From contig CM053326.1 of assembly GCA_028583605.1 (NCBI GenBank), positions 31,665,431 to 31,729,430 of the forward strand: DNA of 64,000 nt, read 5' to 3'. Under the pieces are notes generated by a model that did not search any database, was not told the origin of the DNA, and saw nothing but the letters and a program-made list of their open reading frames with translations. The number at the start of each line of letters is the position of its first letter. The first letter of the stretch is position 1. This DNA comes from Dastarcus helophoroides (Eukaryota > Arthropoda > Insecta > Coleoptera > Bothrideridae). The translations under genes were made by a program, and so were the position numbers. Below, piece after piece: positions 33,694 through 44,600 of the stretch.

Positions 33694-34094
33694 AATTTTC
33701 TAGTCGTTTCTATCGTTTTCTTTTAAGACTTCGCCTTTTTTTCTTAACATTTTTTTCGTGACATAGGGAATTTTTGAAAATGTCTCCCTCTTAGAATCTG
33801 AATATGTAAAAATTTTGACTAAAATCTTAAAGTTTAACTTCTTTTTACGTTAGAGTTTAAATTTTTGTCTCAAATTTTGATATTCAACATTTCTAAAAAT
33901 GTTAACTTTATTCTCCAAATTTATCTTTTTCCATATTTCTAATTGATTCTTAAAATTTTACTTTTTAAAAGAACATTTTAAAAATCTTCTTTTTTTAAAA
34001 AAAAATGCCGTCATTTTTTTATACTCATCTCTTTTTGAATACCCCTTTTTGGAAATTGCAACTTTGAAATTACAATTTTTATCTCAAAATGCGA
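33694..34094. repeat. T-rich degenerate simple sequence
   Basis: Simple T-rich sequence of the common theme. No gene is visible. Confidence 0.55.
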
Positions 34095-34752
34095 TGTATA
34101 CAGGTTGTGAGTCACAACCGTCGATTTATGTTCTTAGGAGGACCATGTCTAACGGTTAAGCCAACTTAATATGATAACCTCTATCAAGCCCTATTATCAT
34201 TATAAAATTTATATCATTATAAAAATTTTGAACGAAACTACCCTACTAACGCTACATTATTTGAAAAAAGCTTCTTTTGCAAATAAAATGGCGCATTGTT
34301 TTAAAAATTGGTTGAGAATTAAAAACGAAAAGTTGACAAAGCCACATTCGTGTAATATTGTAAGAAGCAAAGTACCCATTTTTCGATCTTATAAAGTCGA
34401 TTTTATTAAAAAAAACTTTATATGGTCATTAATGGTCACCTGATGGCCTAGAAATCGGACATATTCTTTATATATAGGGTGATTTGGCGAATTCTGAAAT
34501 ATTTCTCGGTTTTATAACAATAAGAGGTGTCAAGTTTTCGTTAGGCGACCCTGTGTATTATGTTATTAAAAATGTTGACTTTTCCTGGAAATTAGCTTCT
34601 TTTAGTCACTAATACACGAAGTTTTATTTTGCAAAAAAGAATCAACCCACAAAAACGTAAAATTTCAGTAAGAAAATTATTTTTGAATCCCTATAAGCAA
34701 ATACATTCTTTGTCATATGTATTTTGAGACAAAATATGTTATTGGTCAATAT
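34095..34752. other. Intergenic, nothing firmly recognised
   Basis: Contains ATACAGGTTGTGAGTCAC near 34097 and GGCGACCCTGTGTATTA near 34545. These look faintly like inverted ends of a small transposon (ACAGGNNG ... CNNCCTGT), but the match is too short to call. A 90-codon plus-strand frame (34171-34443) has no recognisable family. Confidence 0.3.
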
Positions 34753-34896
34753 GTATTTATTAGTGATGTAACGAATATTCGCATTCGCGAATATTCGCAT
34801 GTTCTTTAATATTCGCATTCTAAGAAATTATGCGATTATATTGCGAATGTATTTGACAATAAAACGGGAAATTATTTATGGAATACCACTGCCAAA

Positions 34897-34990
34897 GCAG
34901 GGTTTCTTAAACTGGAGTTCATGGACCTTTGAGGTATCTATATCATGAGTTTGGGGGTCCATTGGTAGCGTGTTTAACAGCTAATGCGGT
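34897..34990 (+). repeat. hAT-like terminus, second copy
   Basis: CAGGGTTTCTTAAACTGGAG and the following ~90 bp correspond to 22496-22580. It lies nested inside the 34761-37144 element. Confidence 0.5.
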
Positions 34991-35084
34991 AATTATTCAG
35001 TCCCACCTAATAAAAAGTATTTTTTAATTCCCATTTTTTATTTCTTCCTTCTTTTCTTTTTTAACTTTCTTTCTCATTGACTAG

Positions 35085-36258
35085 AATAGGGCACTCGGGC
35101 ATTTGCTCTCCCCTGGTTCATACAACCAATTGAAAATTTATATTCTTAACTACGGGACCCTTTTTCAATAATTTTCATTTGTTCCTTTCTTTGAAATTTC
35201 GACATTATCTCCAAATGTCGACCTTTTTATAAAAATCCGTCTTTTTTCACAAAATTTCTCTTTTTCTTTTGATATTTCGAATTTATCCTAAAATTCGAGG
35301 TCTTTTATCCAAATCTAACTTTTTCAAAATTTAAAATTTTTATCAAAATTCGTCGTTTTTCTTTCTTCAAAATTTCGTCATTTTTCAAAATTTGACTTTT
35401 TCTGAAAATTTAATTTTTTTAAATTCGTCTGCAAATTTCGATTTTGTATCAAAATTTGCTTTTTTTCTTAAAATTTAAAAGAGCTTTTGATAAAAAAGTA
35501 AAAATATTTAGAATAGTACTTACTTGGAAATTTTGAAAACTATATTTTGAAAATGAAGAATTTTTGCAAAAAGTCAAGAATTCCAGAAAACTGAATTTCT
35601 TAAAATTTCGACTATTATTTCAACGACGAATATTTTCTGACGTCACAGTGGGGCAAGGGGCAGCTAGTCCATCACTCAGGCAGATGTTAAAAAATAAATA
35701 TTGAGTCGAGAAATTTGGACTCTTTTTTTTTAAATATCGACATCTTTCATAAAATTTTCCTTAAAATTCGCCCCTTTTTTTTGAAATTTCGTCAAAATTT
35801 GAATTTTTTTTCAAAATTTCGATCTTTTTCTCAAAATATGGATATTTTCCTCGATATTTTCATTTTTTTCAAAATTTGTTGGGTATTTGGAACCTTCGAT
35901 CTTTACCTCGAAAATCATCTTTTTCTCTAAATTTTGATATTTTTCAAATTTTTTCTTGTCAGATTTTTATATTAAATTGATTTCCTGAAAATTTCCACTT
36001 TATTTCAAACCTGTTTTTTGTTTAATTATAATTCGTCTTTTTCTGAAAGACGACTATGAAGTCGAGTTTTGAGAAAGTAAAATTTTGAGTATTAACTCAA
36101 AAACTTTACTTTTTTCTCTAAAAATTGGAGTGTACTAAAGTTTTTAGATATTTCATAGAAATTTCGGCCTTTTTCTCGAAATTTTGACTGTCCGGAAACT
36201 TCAACCAATTTCTCAAAATTCGTTCTATTTTTGAAGTTTTACCTAAATGTTATATTTT
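35085..36258. repeat. GGGC-headed T-rich block
   Basis: The head at 35085-35150 matches that at 32551. The rest is T-rich simple sequence with AAAATTTCGAC themes. A short CG-richer patch at 35640-35690 (GGGGCAAGGGGCAGC) interrupts it. Confidence 0.5.
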
Positions 36259-36293
36259 TGGTGGAACGGACTACTCCTTGATTATCTTCAAAA

Positions 36294-36943
36294 ATTAAAT
36301 TTTGATGTAATCTCGAAATTTACAAGAAATATTTTTCTCTAAATTTAGTAGAAACACTATTCTCAAAATTGTTATGTTTTTAGCAAAATTTTATACCAAT
36401 TTTAAAAAAATAAACGAATTTTGATAAAAAGTTGCATTTTGGATAAAAAGCTTAATTTTAAGTAAAAAATTCTCGAAACATATAACATTTAAAAACTGAA
36501 ATACAGAACTTTTCCCTTGAAACCAAGAAAGATTAAGAAACACAACAAACGTTGCTCTAACGCGTTTCGGCAGCCAAGTTGTCATCATCATCAGAGAGAG
36601 AGAAAGAGAGAGAGAGAGAGGAGAGAGAGATACTTGAGTATCTCTCTGAAGATGACAGATTGGCTGTCGAAACGCGTTAGAGCAACGTTTGTTGTGTTTT
36701 TAAATCTTTCTTGATTGCAGGGGACAAGTTCTGTATTTCAATTTTTAAATGTTACATGTTTCGAGAATTTTTTACTTAAAATTGAGCTTTTTATCCAAAA
36801 TTCAACTTTTTATCAAAATTCGTTTATTTTTTTAAAATTGGTATAAAATTTTGCTGAAAACATAACAATTTTGAAAAAAATATTTCTACTAAATTTAGGG
36901 AAAAATATTTCTTGTAAATTTCAAGATAATGTCAAAATTTAAA
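36294..36943. repeat. ~650 bp near-perfect palindrome around a (GA)n tract
   Basis: Left arm about 36294-36590 and right arm about 36640-36943 are inverted copies. The outer part is T-rich sequence (AAATTTACAAGAAATATTTT, matched by AAAATATTTCTTGTAAATTT). The inner part is the CGCGTTAGAGC palindromic repeat (36497-36746). The centre is (GA)n at 36592-36631. Here the flanking T-rich DNA is duplicated along with the repeat, unlike the other copies. A repeat head (GGTGGAACGGACTACTCC) lies just outside at 36259. Confidence 0.88.
36592..36631. repeat. (GA)n microsatellite at the palindrome centre
   Basis: About 20 GA units with interruptions (GAAAG, GGAG). It is next to TCTCTCTGAAGATGAC, whose own TCTCTC may have seeded the expansion. 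Confidence 0.95.
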
Positions 36944-37152
36944 TGAAAATAAGAATTGTAAGAGAAACGTTCTTAGATACTGGGTTTTTCTCTCCAAATT
37001 CGATTTATTTTGAAAATTTCGATTTTTGCCAGTGAAAAAACTAACCTTCGCATTCGCATTCTCATGCGCATTCGCGAATATCGGAAATGACTATTCACAT
37101 TTGCATTCGTTAATGTGGGAAAACCAACATTCGTTACATCCCTAGTATTTAT

Positions 37153-38730
37153 ATGTACTGGAAATTTATAAATTAGTGTCAAACTTTAACTATCGATTTC
37201 TTAATAATTGTTTTTTGGGGTTGATTCCATTCTACATTCTGATATCAAATTCAAAATATTAAAATAGTAAAGAGTTAAATAAAAATCGAAATTGTGAGTT
37301 TAAAGTAGAAATTTTAAAAATAAGTGGCCATTTGAAGGCTAAACATGAAACTTCGAAATTTCGAAAGTACATAATTAAAATAATTTTTAATTCGAGACAA
37401 AAAAATTGGAAATTTTGAAAATAAAACAAAGTTTAAAAAAACACAACTTTAAAAAAAATGAAAAATGGTAATTTACATCGTATACTTTAGAAAAATGAAT
37501 AAAATTTAAAAGTGTAAACAGGATGATTTGAAAATTTTCCGTTTCCACTTTTAATTTTATCGGAATTTAAAAATCACAAAACTTTTAAGAACTAAATATG
37601 TCGAAACTTTGAGGTAAAACCAAATTTTGAAAAGACACAATTTCACAAAAAAACAAGTTTTGCAAAAAACCATTTCTAAAAAAAAGTTAAAAATTTTAAT
37701 TTAAAATTGTATTGAGTATTGGGATGATTATAAAAACTTTGAGAAGTACGTTGGGATTTCGAGAAAGTTATATTTAAAAAAACTGTTAAAATTCTCAAAA
37801 AAATGTTTCTTCAAATTTTTTATGTGGTCAAGTGAGGTAATTATAAAACCGAGGTAAATGGAAACAGCCTACTTATTTTTAAAACATCCAACTCTAGAAA
37901 CTTTAGGCTAATGGAAATTATAGACTCTAATAATTAGTTTAATTGGTAAAACTTTTAGCGCACTAACCAGCAGAATAAAAGTGTCACGATGAAATTTTCC
38001 GTTTACGCTTTTAATTTCGTCCGAATTAAAAATTCGCAAAACTTTTAAAAAGTTAACTTAATATGTCGAAACTTCGAGATAAAACCAAAGTTTGAAAAGA
38101 CACAATTTAAAAAAAAAACAAGTTTTGAAAAACAATCATTTCTAAAACAAATTGAAAATTTTAATTTTTTAAATTAAAATTTTCAACACGATTTTTCGTG
38201 TTTCACTGAATAAATAAATATAATTTGAGAGTCTCCACACAAAATTTTGAAAAATGTTTTGTTCACGCATTTAATTTTGTCGGAATTTAAAAACACAAAA
38301 TCAGTAAAAAAACAACTTGATATTGTTAAGTTCAACCCTGATATAATACGAAGAACAAGTAAAAAACTAAAAGTATAAACTTTTAGAAAAGAGTCAAGAA
38401 TAAAAAAATGAAAATCTGTAAAAAAGAAATTTCGATCATAATCTCAAAACTTCGAGAAAAAGTTGACCTTTTGAGAATATCCAAGAATCAGAATTTCAAA
38501 AAAACATTCAGTATTTATAGATAAGGTCGAAATTTTGAAATTAAAGTTATAAGTTTGGCAAAATTTTAAAGAAAAATCGAAATTTTGGGAAATGATACTC
38601 AAAATCTATTAAAAAAACTCAATATTTTGAGTTTGACATTGGCACTGAAAAATAAATTAGAAAAACTGTAAACGGAAACTTGGAATTTTATAAAAGAACA
38701 TCGGCTTTACAACTAAAGTAAAGGAAAAAT
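37153..38730. repeat. A-rich simple sequence with internal ~470 bp repeats
   Basis: Mostly A-rich on the plus strand. A segment with ATTTTCCGTTTCCACTTTTA, AACTTTTAAGAAC, TATGTCGAAACTTTGAGG and TTTTGAAAAGACACAATTT (37540-37650) recurs at about 38000-38120, and in part at 38250-38300. No coding content. Confidence 0.55.
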
Positions 38731-41051
38731 GAAATTATAATAGTTCCCATTTTATCTCTTAAAGTACGTACCCCTAAAACGTATGCAACTTTTATTCAAT
38801 ATTTACTGAGTGTGATCTCTATGTGCTTTTTTAATAAGATTGTGGAGACTCTATTTTACATATAAATTTCACGACCTTCTTACATACTAATAAGGTAATA
38901 GCACATTAAAAAAAATACACCAAAGCTGTCTGAGAGTTTTTTCTTGATTTTTTTCGCTCAATATCACGCGCGCCGTATTACCACATTTATCGGTAACAAA
39001 TAATGATTATAAATGGGTATAGTATGCCAGGAAGACATTTATTTGTTTAAGTAAGTCCAGAGCGAGCAATCCTTGGATAACATCGCGACCCCCTGCTGAA
39101 GAGAAAAAAACAGAAATCGATTTTACGCACGCTATGTGAATTTAAGACTAAATATTTATGATGGTGCATCGCCTTCTTACTAATAAATGGCCTTTCATGC
39201 ACGTTTTACTGAAATAGTCTCGATTGGGGAAGCCACCGAAAATTCGGAAATAAAAATTCATTTCATTGCTATCTATAGTCTCAAATTACAATGTCAAGTT
39301 ATATTCGATATTCGACCCTTAGATATCATTCAAAAAATTATATAGGATTAATATTTTTTAGTTGAAATTTTAATTAAAAAACTCTAAATTAATAAAAAGG
39401 ATCCTCAAAACTAAAACACTAAAATTGAAATTTTATAAATCTAAAAGCTAAAGATTCGAGTATACCCCCAGAATTTTAAGAACAATTTTAAAAACCATTT
39501 AAATTGTACAGAAAAAAAAGTTGTTAGGGACCTAAACATTTTAAAATGAGGAGGGTTACACCACTGAAATACTTCGGATAAGGAGCCACCAAGGGAATCT
39601 TTAAATAGTTCCTTATGGATAGGTGTTTGTTATAAACGAATAAAAAGTGCATACTTTCTTCTGGAGCTTTTAGAATTTTGTTTATTATAAACGGTCGTTC
39701 GTTATATGGGGAGTTCGCTATATTCGAATTTAACTGTATCAGGTTTACACCCAGCATTGGACCTTCTACGTACCTCCAATGCGAACATATTCAGGGTTAA
39801 TTGTAAGCAAATTCGAAAATTTTATTAGAAAGCAAGTAAAAGCGCAATAATTGTTTGAACCACGGACAAAATTAATGTGAATCGCCTCTTTTAGGTAACA
39901 AAGCGGGAAGTAAAACGATTAACGTACTTCTTTGTCAACTAATGATGAATATCCCCCAATATCACGGTTTCTTCGCCAAACATTAAGTTTAAAGGAGGCC
40001 GAAAGCGCAATTAGAATTTAATTAATTATTCGAATGAATGAGGCCTTATTCTTGTTACTTTGGTACAATGTGGCCCGCTCTTTCACTAAGAAATGATTTA
40101 GAATTCCCAACTTTAATTTCAGTTCAAGGGGTTTAAATATAAAAGACGCCGGGAATAATTTATTGTGTGCACCGGATATGTGAATTTCATCGCAAAGGGG
40201 GCTCCTTTAAGGCAGGTTTAGATAAAATTATCACAATTTGGGTTAATCGATTCGACCCTAAAGCTAACCACGAACCAGTCATTATAAAATTATTTTCCTT
40301 TTTTATTTTCAGTTTTTATATTATAAAACTTGTGTGTATTGAAACTGAAAGTTTTAAATTTTATTGCTAAAATTTATTTCTAATTACTTGATTGGATTAT
40401 ATTATTTTTGCTTATATAATTTATGTTCCCCACCATTTGTGTGAAAGCTCGTACGAGGGCATAACAATATCTGAGGCGGCTCTGCTTGACAATCAGAGCT
40501 CTTGATATTTGTAATTAATGATCTGTGTTGTCGAGGCAACTTCAAGTCACAATGGAATATGGGCTTTTTATAAGAGCCGACCAAACAGCGGCATTCTAGC
40601 TTGACCACCACGACGCAACTACAATACCATACAATTGAGACTGAAATTTTCATTGGATAATTTTAATGATTATAATGCACAAAATGGCCGCACTTTTAAT
40701 CCTTGCTTCTCGGAATCAAAAGATTATAACGTTCGAAGATTCAAGGAAAAAAAATCAAATGAGGCATTTGCTGCTGATCTCGTATTCACTCATCCACTTG
40801 GAAGTGTTAAGGGAAGAAAGGACCTATTTTTTTCACTTTGTTTTAGTTCAATTTGGAAATATATATTTACAAATATATATTTTGAAAGTCCCCACCAACC
40901 AATCCCGTGAATTTTTAAAACTACACTGTTTTCGACGACGAGGGCTGAAATATATTCCGGTTCCGAGGAATAAAATAATATGTAACAGAGGCAACAGAGG
41001 GTTAACACGATTCATTATTATCATATTAACAATAACGTTTTTTTTCGTAAA
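38731..41051. other. Intergenic, complex sequence; no supported gene
   Basis: Ordinary complexity. TATAAAAGACGCC at about 40138 and TTTTTATAAGAGCC at about 40564 resemble TATA boxes, but no convincing coding frame follows either. Around 39660-39740 the minus strand has a stretch with repeated TATAACGAAC-like words (AATATAGCGAACTCC, ATATAACGAACG) that recalls pogo/Tigger-type ends. This is too weak to call. Confidence 0.35.
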
Positions 41052-41053
41052 TA

Positions 41054-41411
41054 CGAGGGTAAATCAAATATGGACCGGAATTTCTGTCATGTCGCCATGA
41101 GGTCGTCGGCAGTGTGCGCATACTCTTTGACATGTTAGGTGGGGATATCACATGCTCAAGCTAATTTCGTTCTCGCCATTCGTCAGTTGTAAATGCAATA
41201 AGTGAATAAGAGGTTCATCCGCATGTTGCGCAGCGCATTATTATTAACTTTCTTACCATTGAATGTGTAAAGCTCGCCGAAATTCTTTGTAGACTAGAAG
41301 CAGAGTTTGGGGATGTCACGTAATATCTCCACCTAACAAGAATATGTGCACACTCCTGACCCCCTCATGATGACATGATAGAAATTCCAGTTCATATTTG
41401 ATTTACCCTCC
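41054..41411 (+). mobile_element. Mariner-derived MITE (358 bp)
   Basis: Ends CGAGGGTAAATCAAATATGG and, inverted, ATATTTGATTTACCCTCC, each next to TA. About 100 bp at both ends are inverted (GACATGTTAGGTGGGGATAT on the left; ATATCTCCACCTAAC on the right). The interior retains a mariner N-terminal fragment, HVAQRIIINFLTIECVKLAE followed by ILCRLEAEFGD, on the plus strand. It derives from the same family as 25465-26318. Confidence 0.85.
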
Positions 41412-41419
41412 TATTTAAA

Positions 41420-41689
41420 AAAAAACAGTTTTTGAGTTCATACAAAATATTTTCGAAAGGTTTCTTAAGGATAATTTTCTTTAAATGTTTGAAGCTGTAT
41501 CTATGTTTTCTTAACAAATTTGTTCCCTAAACCGGGCTTGGTTCTACAAATGAACTGTATTTCAGATGTTTGAAGTACTTTTCTTGAGTGTTCAGTATTC
41601 CATATGGGTCTTATTGCAATTGTAGAAGCTATAAAATCATTTTCTTGAAAATATCAAAGCTTATTTAGGCTTTCTAGATATAAAATAAG
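41420..41689 (+). repeat. Left flank of the hAT insertion, possibly the LINE-tail element
   Basis: AT-rich, moderately complex sequence up to the TSD. Its last part (CTTTCTAGATATAAAATAAG) would run straight into TTTGAGATAAAAGTAGCCTG at 46234 once the hAT and one TSD copy are ignored. It may be the 5' part of the LINE tail found there. Confidence 0.35.
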
Positions 41690-44600
41690 CAGTGGCGGCT
41701 GTCGTATAGGCACTGTAGAACCGCAGCACCCCCAATTTCGCTTACAAGTTTTTTTCTCAAAATTTTGTGAACACTTTTCATTACACAATTTTTTGTAGAA
41801 ATTTTAAATTTTCTCCGATTTCTTTTTATAGAAATTTTAGATTTCTTTCGCGAAGTTACGACATTTAAAAACCTATTTTATTTTAAATTTTGATCAAAAT
41901 CACATTTTCAAAAATTAATTTTTGTAAAAGTTTCAATATTTCGAGCAGGAATTAAAATATTAAGAAAAAAACTCAAATTTCTTTGAAAAAGTCAACATTT
42001 TAAGAAAATAATAACAATTTTAAGAAAAAAATCTAAATTCAACTCATCTCGCATTTTACTATCTCTTAAACATAAATTAATACGGTTTCTTCGAATTTTT
42101 ACCTTAAATCTCATTTTGCATGAAAATTGTGAGTTTTTTTCAGATATTTCATTTTTTTAGGAAATTTCGTTTTTTTTCTGTAATGTTCCTGAATATTTTA
42201 TAAAAGGAAATTTTCTCGAAATTTCCATTTTTCCTATTATTTTCCTATTCTTAAAACTTCTTCTAGAAATTCCAACTTTTCCAGATTTTTCTTTATGTTC
42301 CTCTAATTTGCTTTAAAAATGTCAAGTTTTTTCACGACACTGACAATCTAAAGTTCATTGTATTTTGTACTTTTGACTAAAAATGTTTGGAGAAAACCCT
42401 GAAAGCTCTAGAAAAATTTGAACATTTTGGGAAAAACAAAAAATTTTGACGTTTTTGAAAAGATATTTCAATTTTTTTCCAAATTTAGATTTTTTCCCTA
42501 AAAAAATTTTTTTTTTTCCTATGAAATTTGTGTTTTTCTCTAAACATTTTATACAAAGAATGTTTGTTTTAAATTTCGATTTTTCCTGGAGATATTGTCT
42601 TTAAAATATTTTTTTGTGGAAATTTTGATTTCTCTCTAATTTGTTTTGGAAATTTAAAAGTTTTTTAACAAAATTTTAATATCTTAAAGATCATATTATT
42701 TTTTAATTTTAATGAGAAACTGAAAATTATAAATTATTAATTTAGGAAAAATAAACTTGAGATCTGCATAAAAATAAGAAAACTTTGGGGAAAATGTTGA
42801 AATTTCAAGAAAAAATGACTCCTGTAAATTTCAATATTTTTTACAATTTGATATTTTTCTAAAAAAATACTACTACTGTAGGACCAAAGAAAATTCTGAA
42901 TCAGAATTTCCAATTCTACTAGAAATTTATTCATGAAATTCTCAAGTTCGAATTTAAAAATCAAATTTCGATAAAAAGAGATCGAATTTTAAAAATTAAA
43001 CTCAAAATTTCAAGAGAAAGCAGATCATATTTCTGGAAAAAGTTGAAATTTCTCATAAGTAAACAACATTTTTCAAAAAAAATAACATTTTCGGAATTAA
43101 AGAAAAAAATTTTTTTTGAAATTAATTTATTGTCAAAAATATCCTAATAATTTCGACTTTTAAAGTGGATATTATTGAAATGTTTGAGAAAAAGAGTCAA
43201 CATTTCTAGAAGAGTCTCAAAATTTGCATATTAAAATTAATCAAAATGTTGAAAAAAATTCATTAACAATTTACTGTTCTAATTTAATTTATTTCTAGTA
43301 ATTTTAAAGTTCCAGAGAAATTTCAAAAATCAAATATTCCAGCTTGAAGCCAATTCTTTGTGATTAAAATTCAAAGTTTGACAATTTATTTGGACATAAA
43401 ATGCGAGTTTTTTTTGGAAATTTGTTTCAAAACTTGGCACAATTTTAAAAATAGAAAATTTTGTTATTAATTTTTTTAAATTCGAGTGTTTTTTCAAAAT
43501 GTTTCCTCAAAAATGTAAATTTAAAAAGAAAAGGACTACCATTTTTAAAATATAAAGCTACAGTTGTCAGAAAAAAACGAATTTTTAAAAAAAAGTCAAA
43601 TCTTAAAAAATCTTGAAATTTTCATAGAAAGTCAAATTTTCAAAAGAAAATAAGGATTTCGAAAAAAAATTTCAATTTTTAAAATGGTCGACATTTTCTT
43701 TAATTTTGGGAATGTAAATAAAAGACGAATTTTTGGAAAAATATCGACATTGAAAATAAATTGCAGTTTTTAATTAAATTTTCAAAGAAACTAATTTTTT
43801 TAAATATTGGAGAAAACTCAAAATTATTGAAAAATTTGTAATAATCAAGAAAGTTGAAATTTTGACAAGATCAAATTTTGAAAAAAGTCGAAATTTTCAA
43901 TAGTTCAAGTTTAAAAGGAATCCTTTCTTTTAAGTCGAAGATTTAAATGGAAATGTTTAAAAAAATGTATAAATAAAATTTTTAAAAAACTTTTTCAAAC
44001 TTTCAAACTTTTCAAAAAAAAAGTTTTCAAAGGGTCGAAATTTTGAAAATAAAGTTGAAGCTTGAAAATTAAAATTAATCAAAATGTTGAAAAAAATTCA
44101 TTACCAATTTACTGTTTCAGAGAAATTTCAAGAATCAAATATTCCAGCTTCAAGCTAATTTTTTGTGGTTAAAATTCAAATTTTGACAATTTATTTGTTA
44201 ATAAAATGCAAGTTTTTTTGAAAATTTGTTTCAAAATTTGCACAATTTTAAAAATAGAAAATTTTTTAATTAATTTTCTTAAATTCGAGTGTTATTTCGA
44301 AATGTTCCTCAAAAAATGAAAATTTAAAAGGAAAAACACTACCACTTTTAAAATATAAAGCTAAAGTTATCAGAAAAGACGAATTTTTTTAAAAAAAGTC
44401 AAAATTTTGAGAATGTAAATAAAAGACGAATTTTTGGAAAAATATCCACATTTAAAATAAATTGCGTTTTAAATTAAATTTCCAAAGAAACTAATTTTTT
44501 TTAATATTGGATAAAACTCAAAATTGTCGAAAAATTCGTAATACTCAAAAAAGTTGAGATTTTGACAAGATCAAATTTTGAAAAAACTCGAAATTTTTAA

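Larger units (their letters stand above)
34761..37144. mobile_element. hAT-like element, non-autonomous, perfect 8 bp TSD
   Basis: Ends TAGTGATGTAACGAAT (34761) and ATTCGTTACATCCCTA (ending 37144) are inverted copies with one mismatch, and GTATTTAT flanks both (34753-34760 and 37145-37152). An 8 bp duplication is typical of hAT elements. Both subterminal parts are rich in GAATGCGAA/TTCGCATTCGC repeats. The ~2.4 kb interior holds a CAGGGTTTCTTAAACTGG end (34897), a GGGC-headed T-rich block (35085-36240) and a ~650 bp palindrome. No transposase is visible. Confidence 0.82.

Noticed and set aside
34095..34565. Possible small transposon with ACAGG-type inverted ends
   Set aside because: The end match covers only about six bases, and no target duplication or second copy was seen.
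36517..36714. Plus-strand frame with an RERERERR-like arginine/glutamate run
   Set aside because: The run is the (GA)n tract at the palindrome centre; the two ends encode mirrored pieces of the inverted arms.
40130..40370. TATAAAAG followed by a 67-codon frame, as a possible small gene
   Set aside because: The frame has no ATG at a suitable place, ends in a low-complexity hydrophobic run and has no known similarity.
40666..41100. 144-codon plus-strand frame
   Set aside because: It runs from unremarkable DNA into the end of the mariner MITE, has no recognisable domain and overlaps another frame of similar length.
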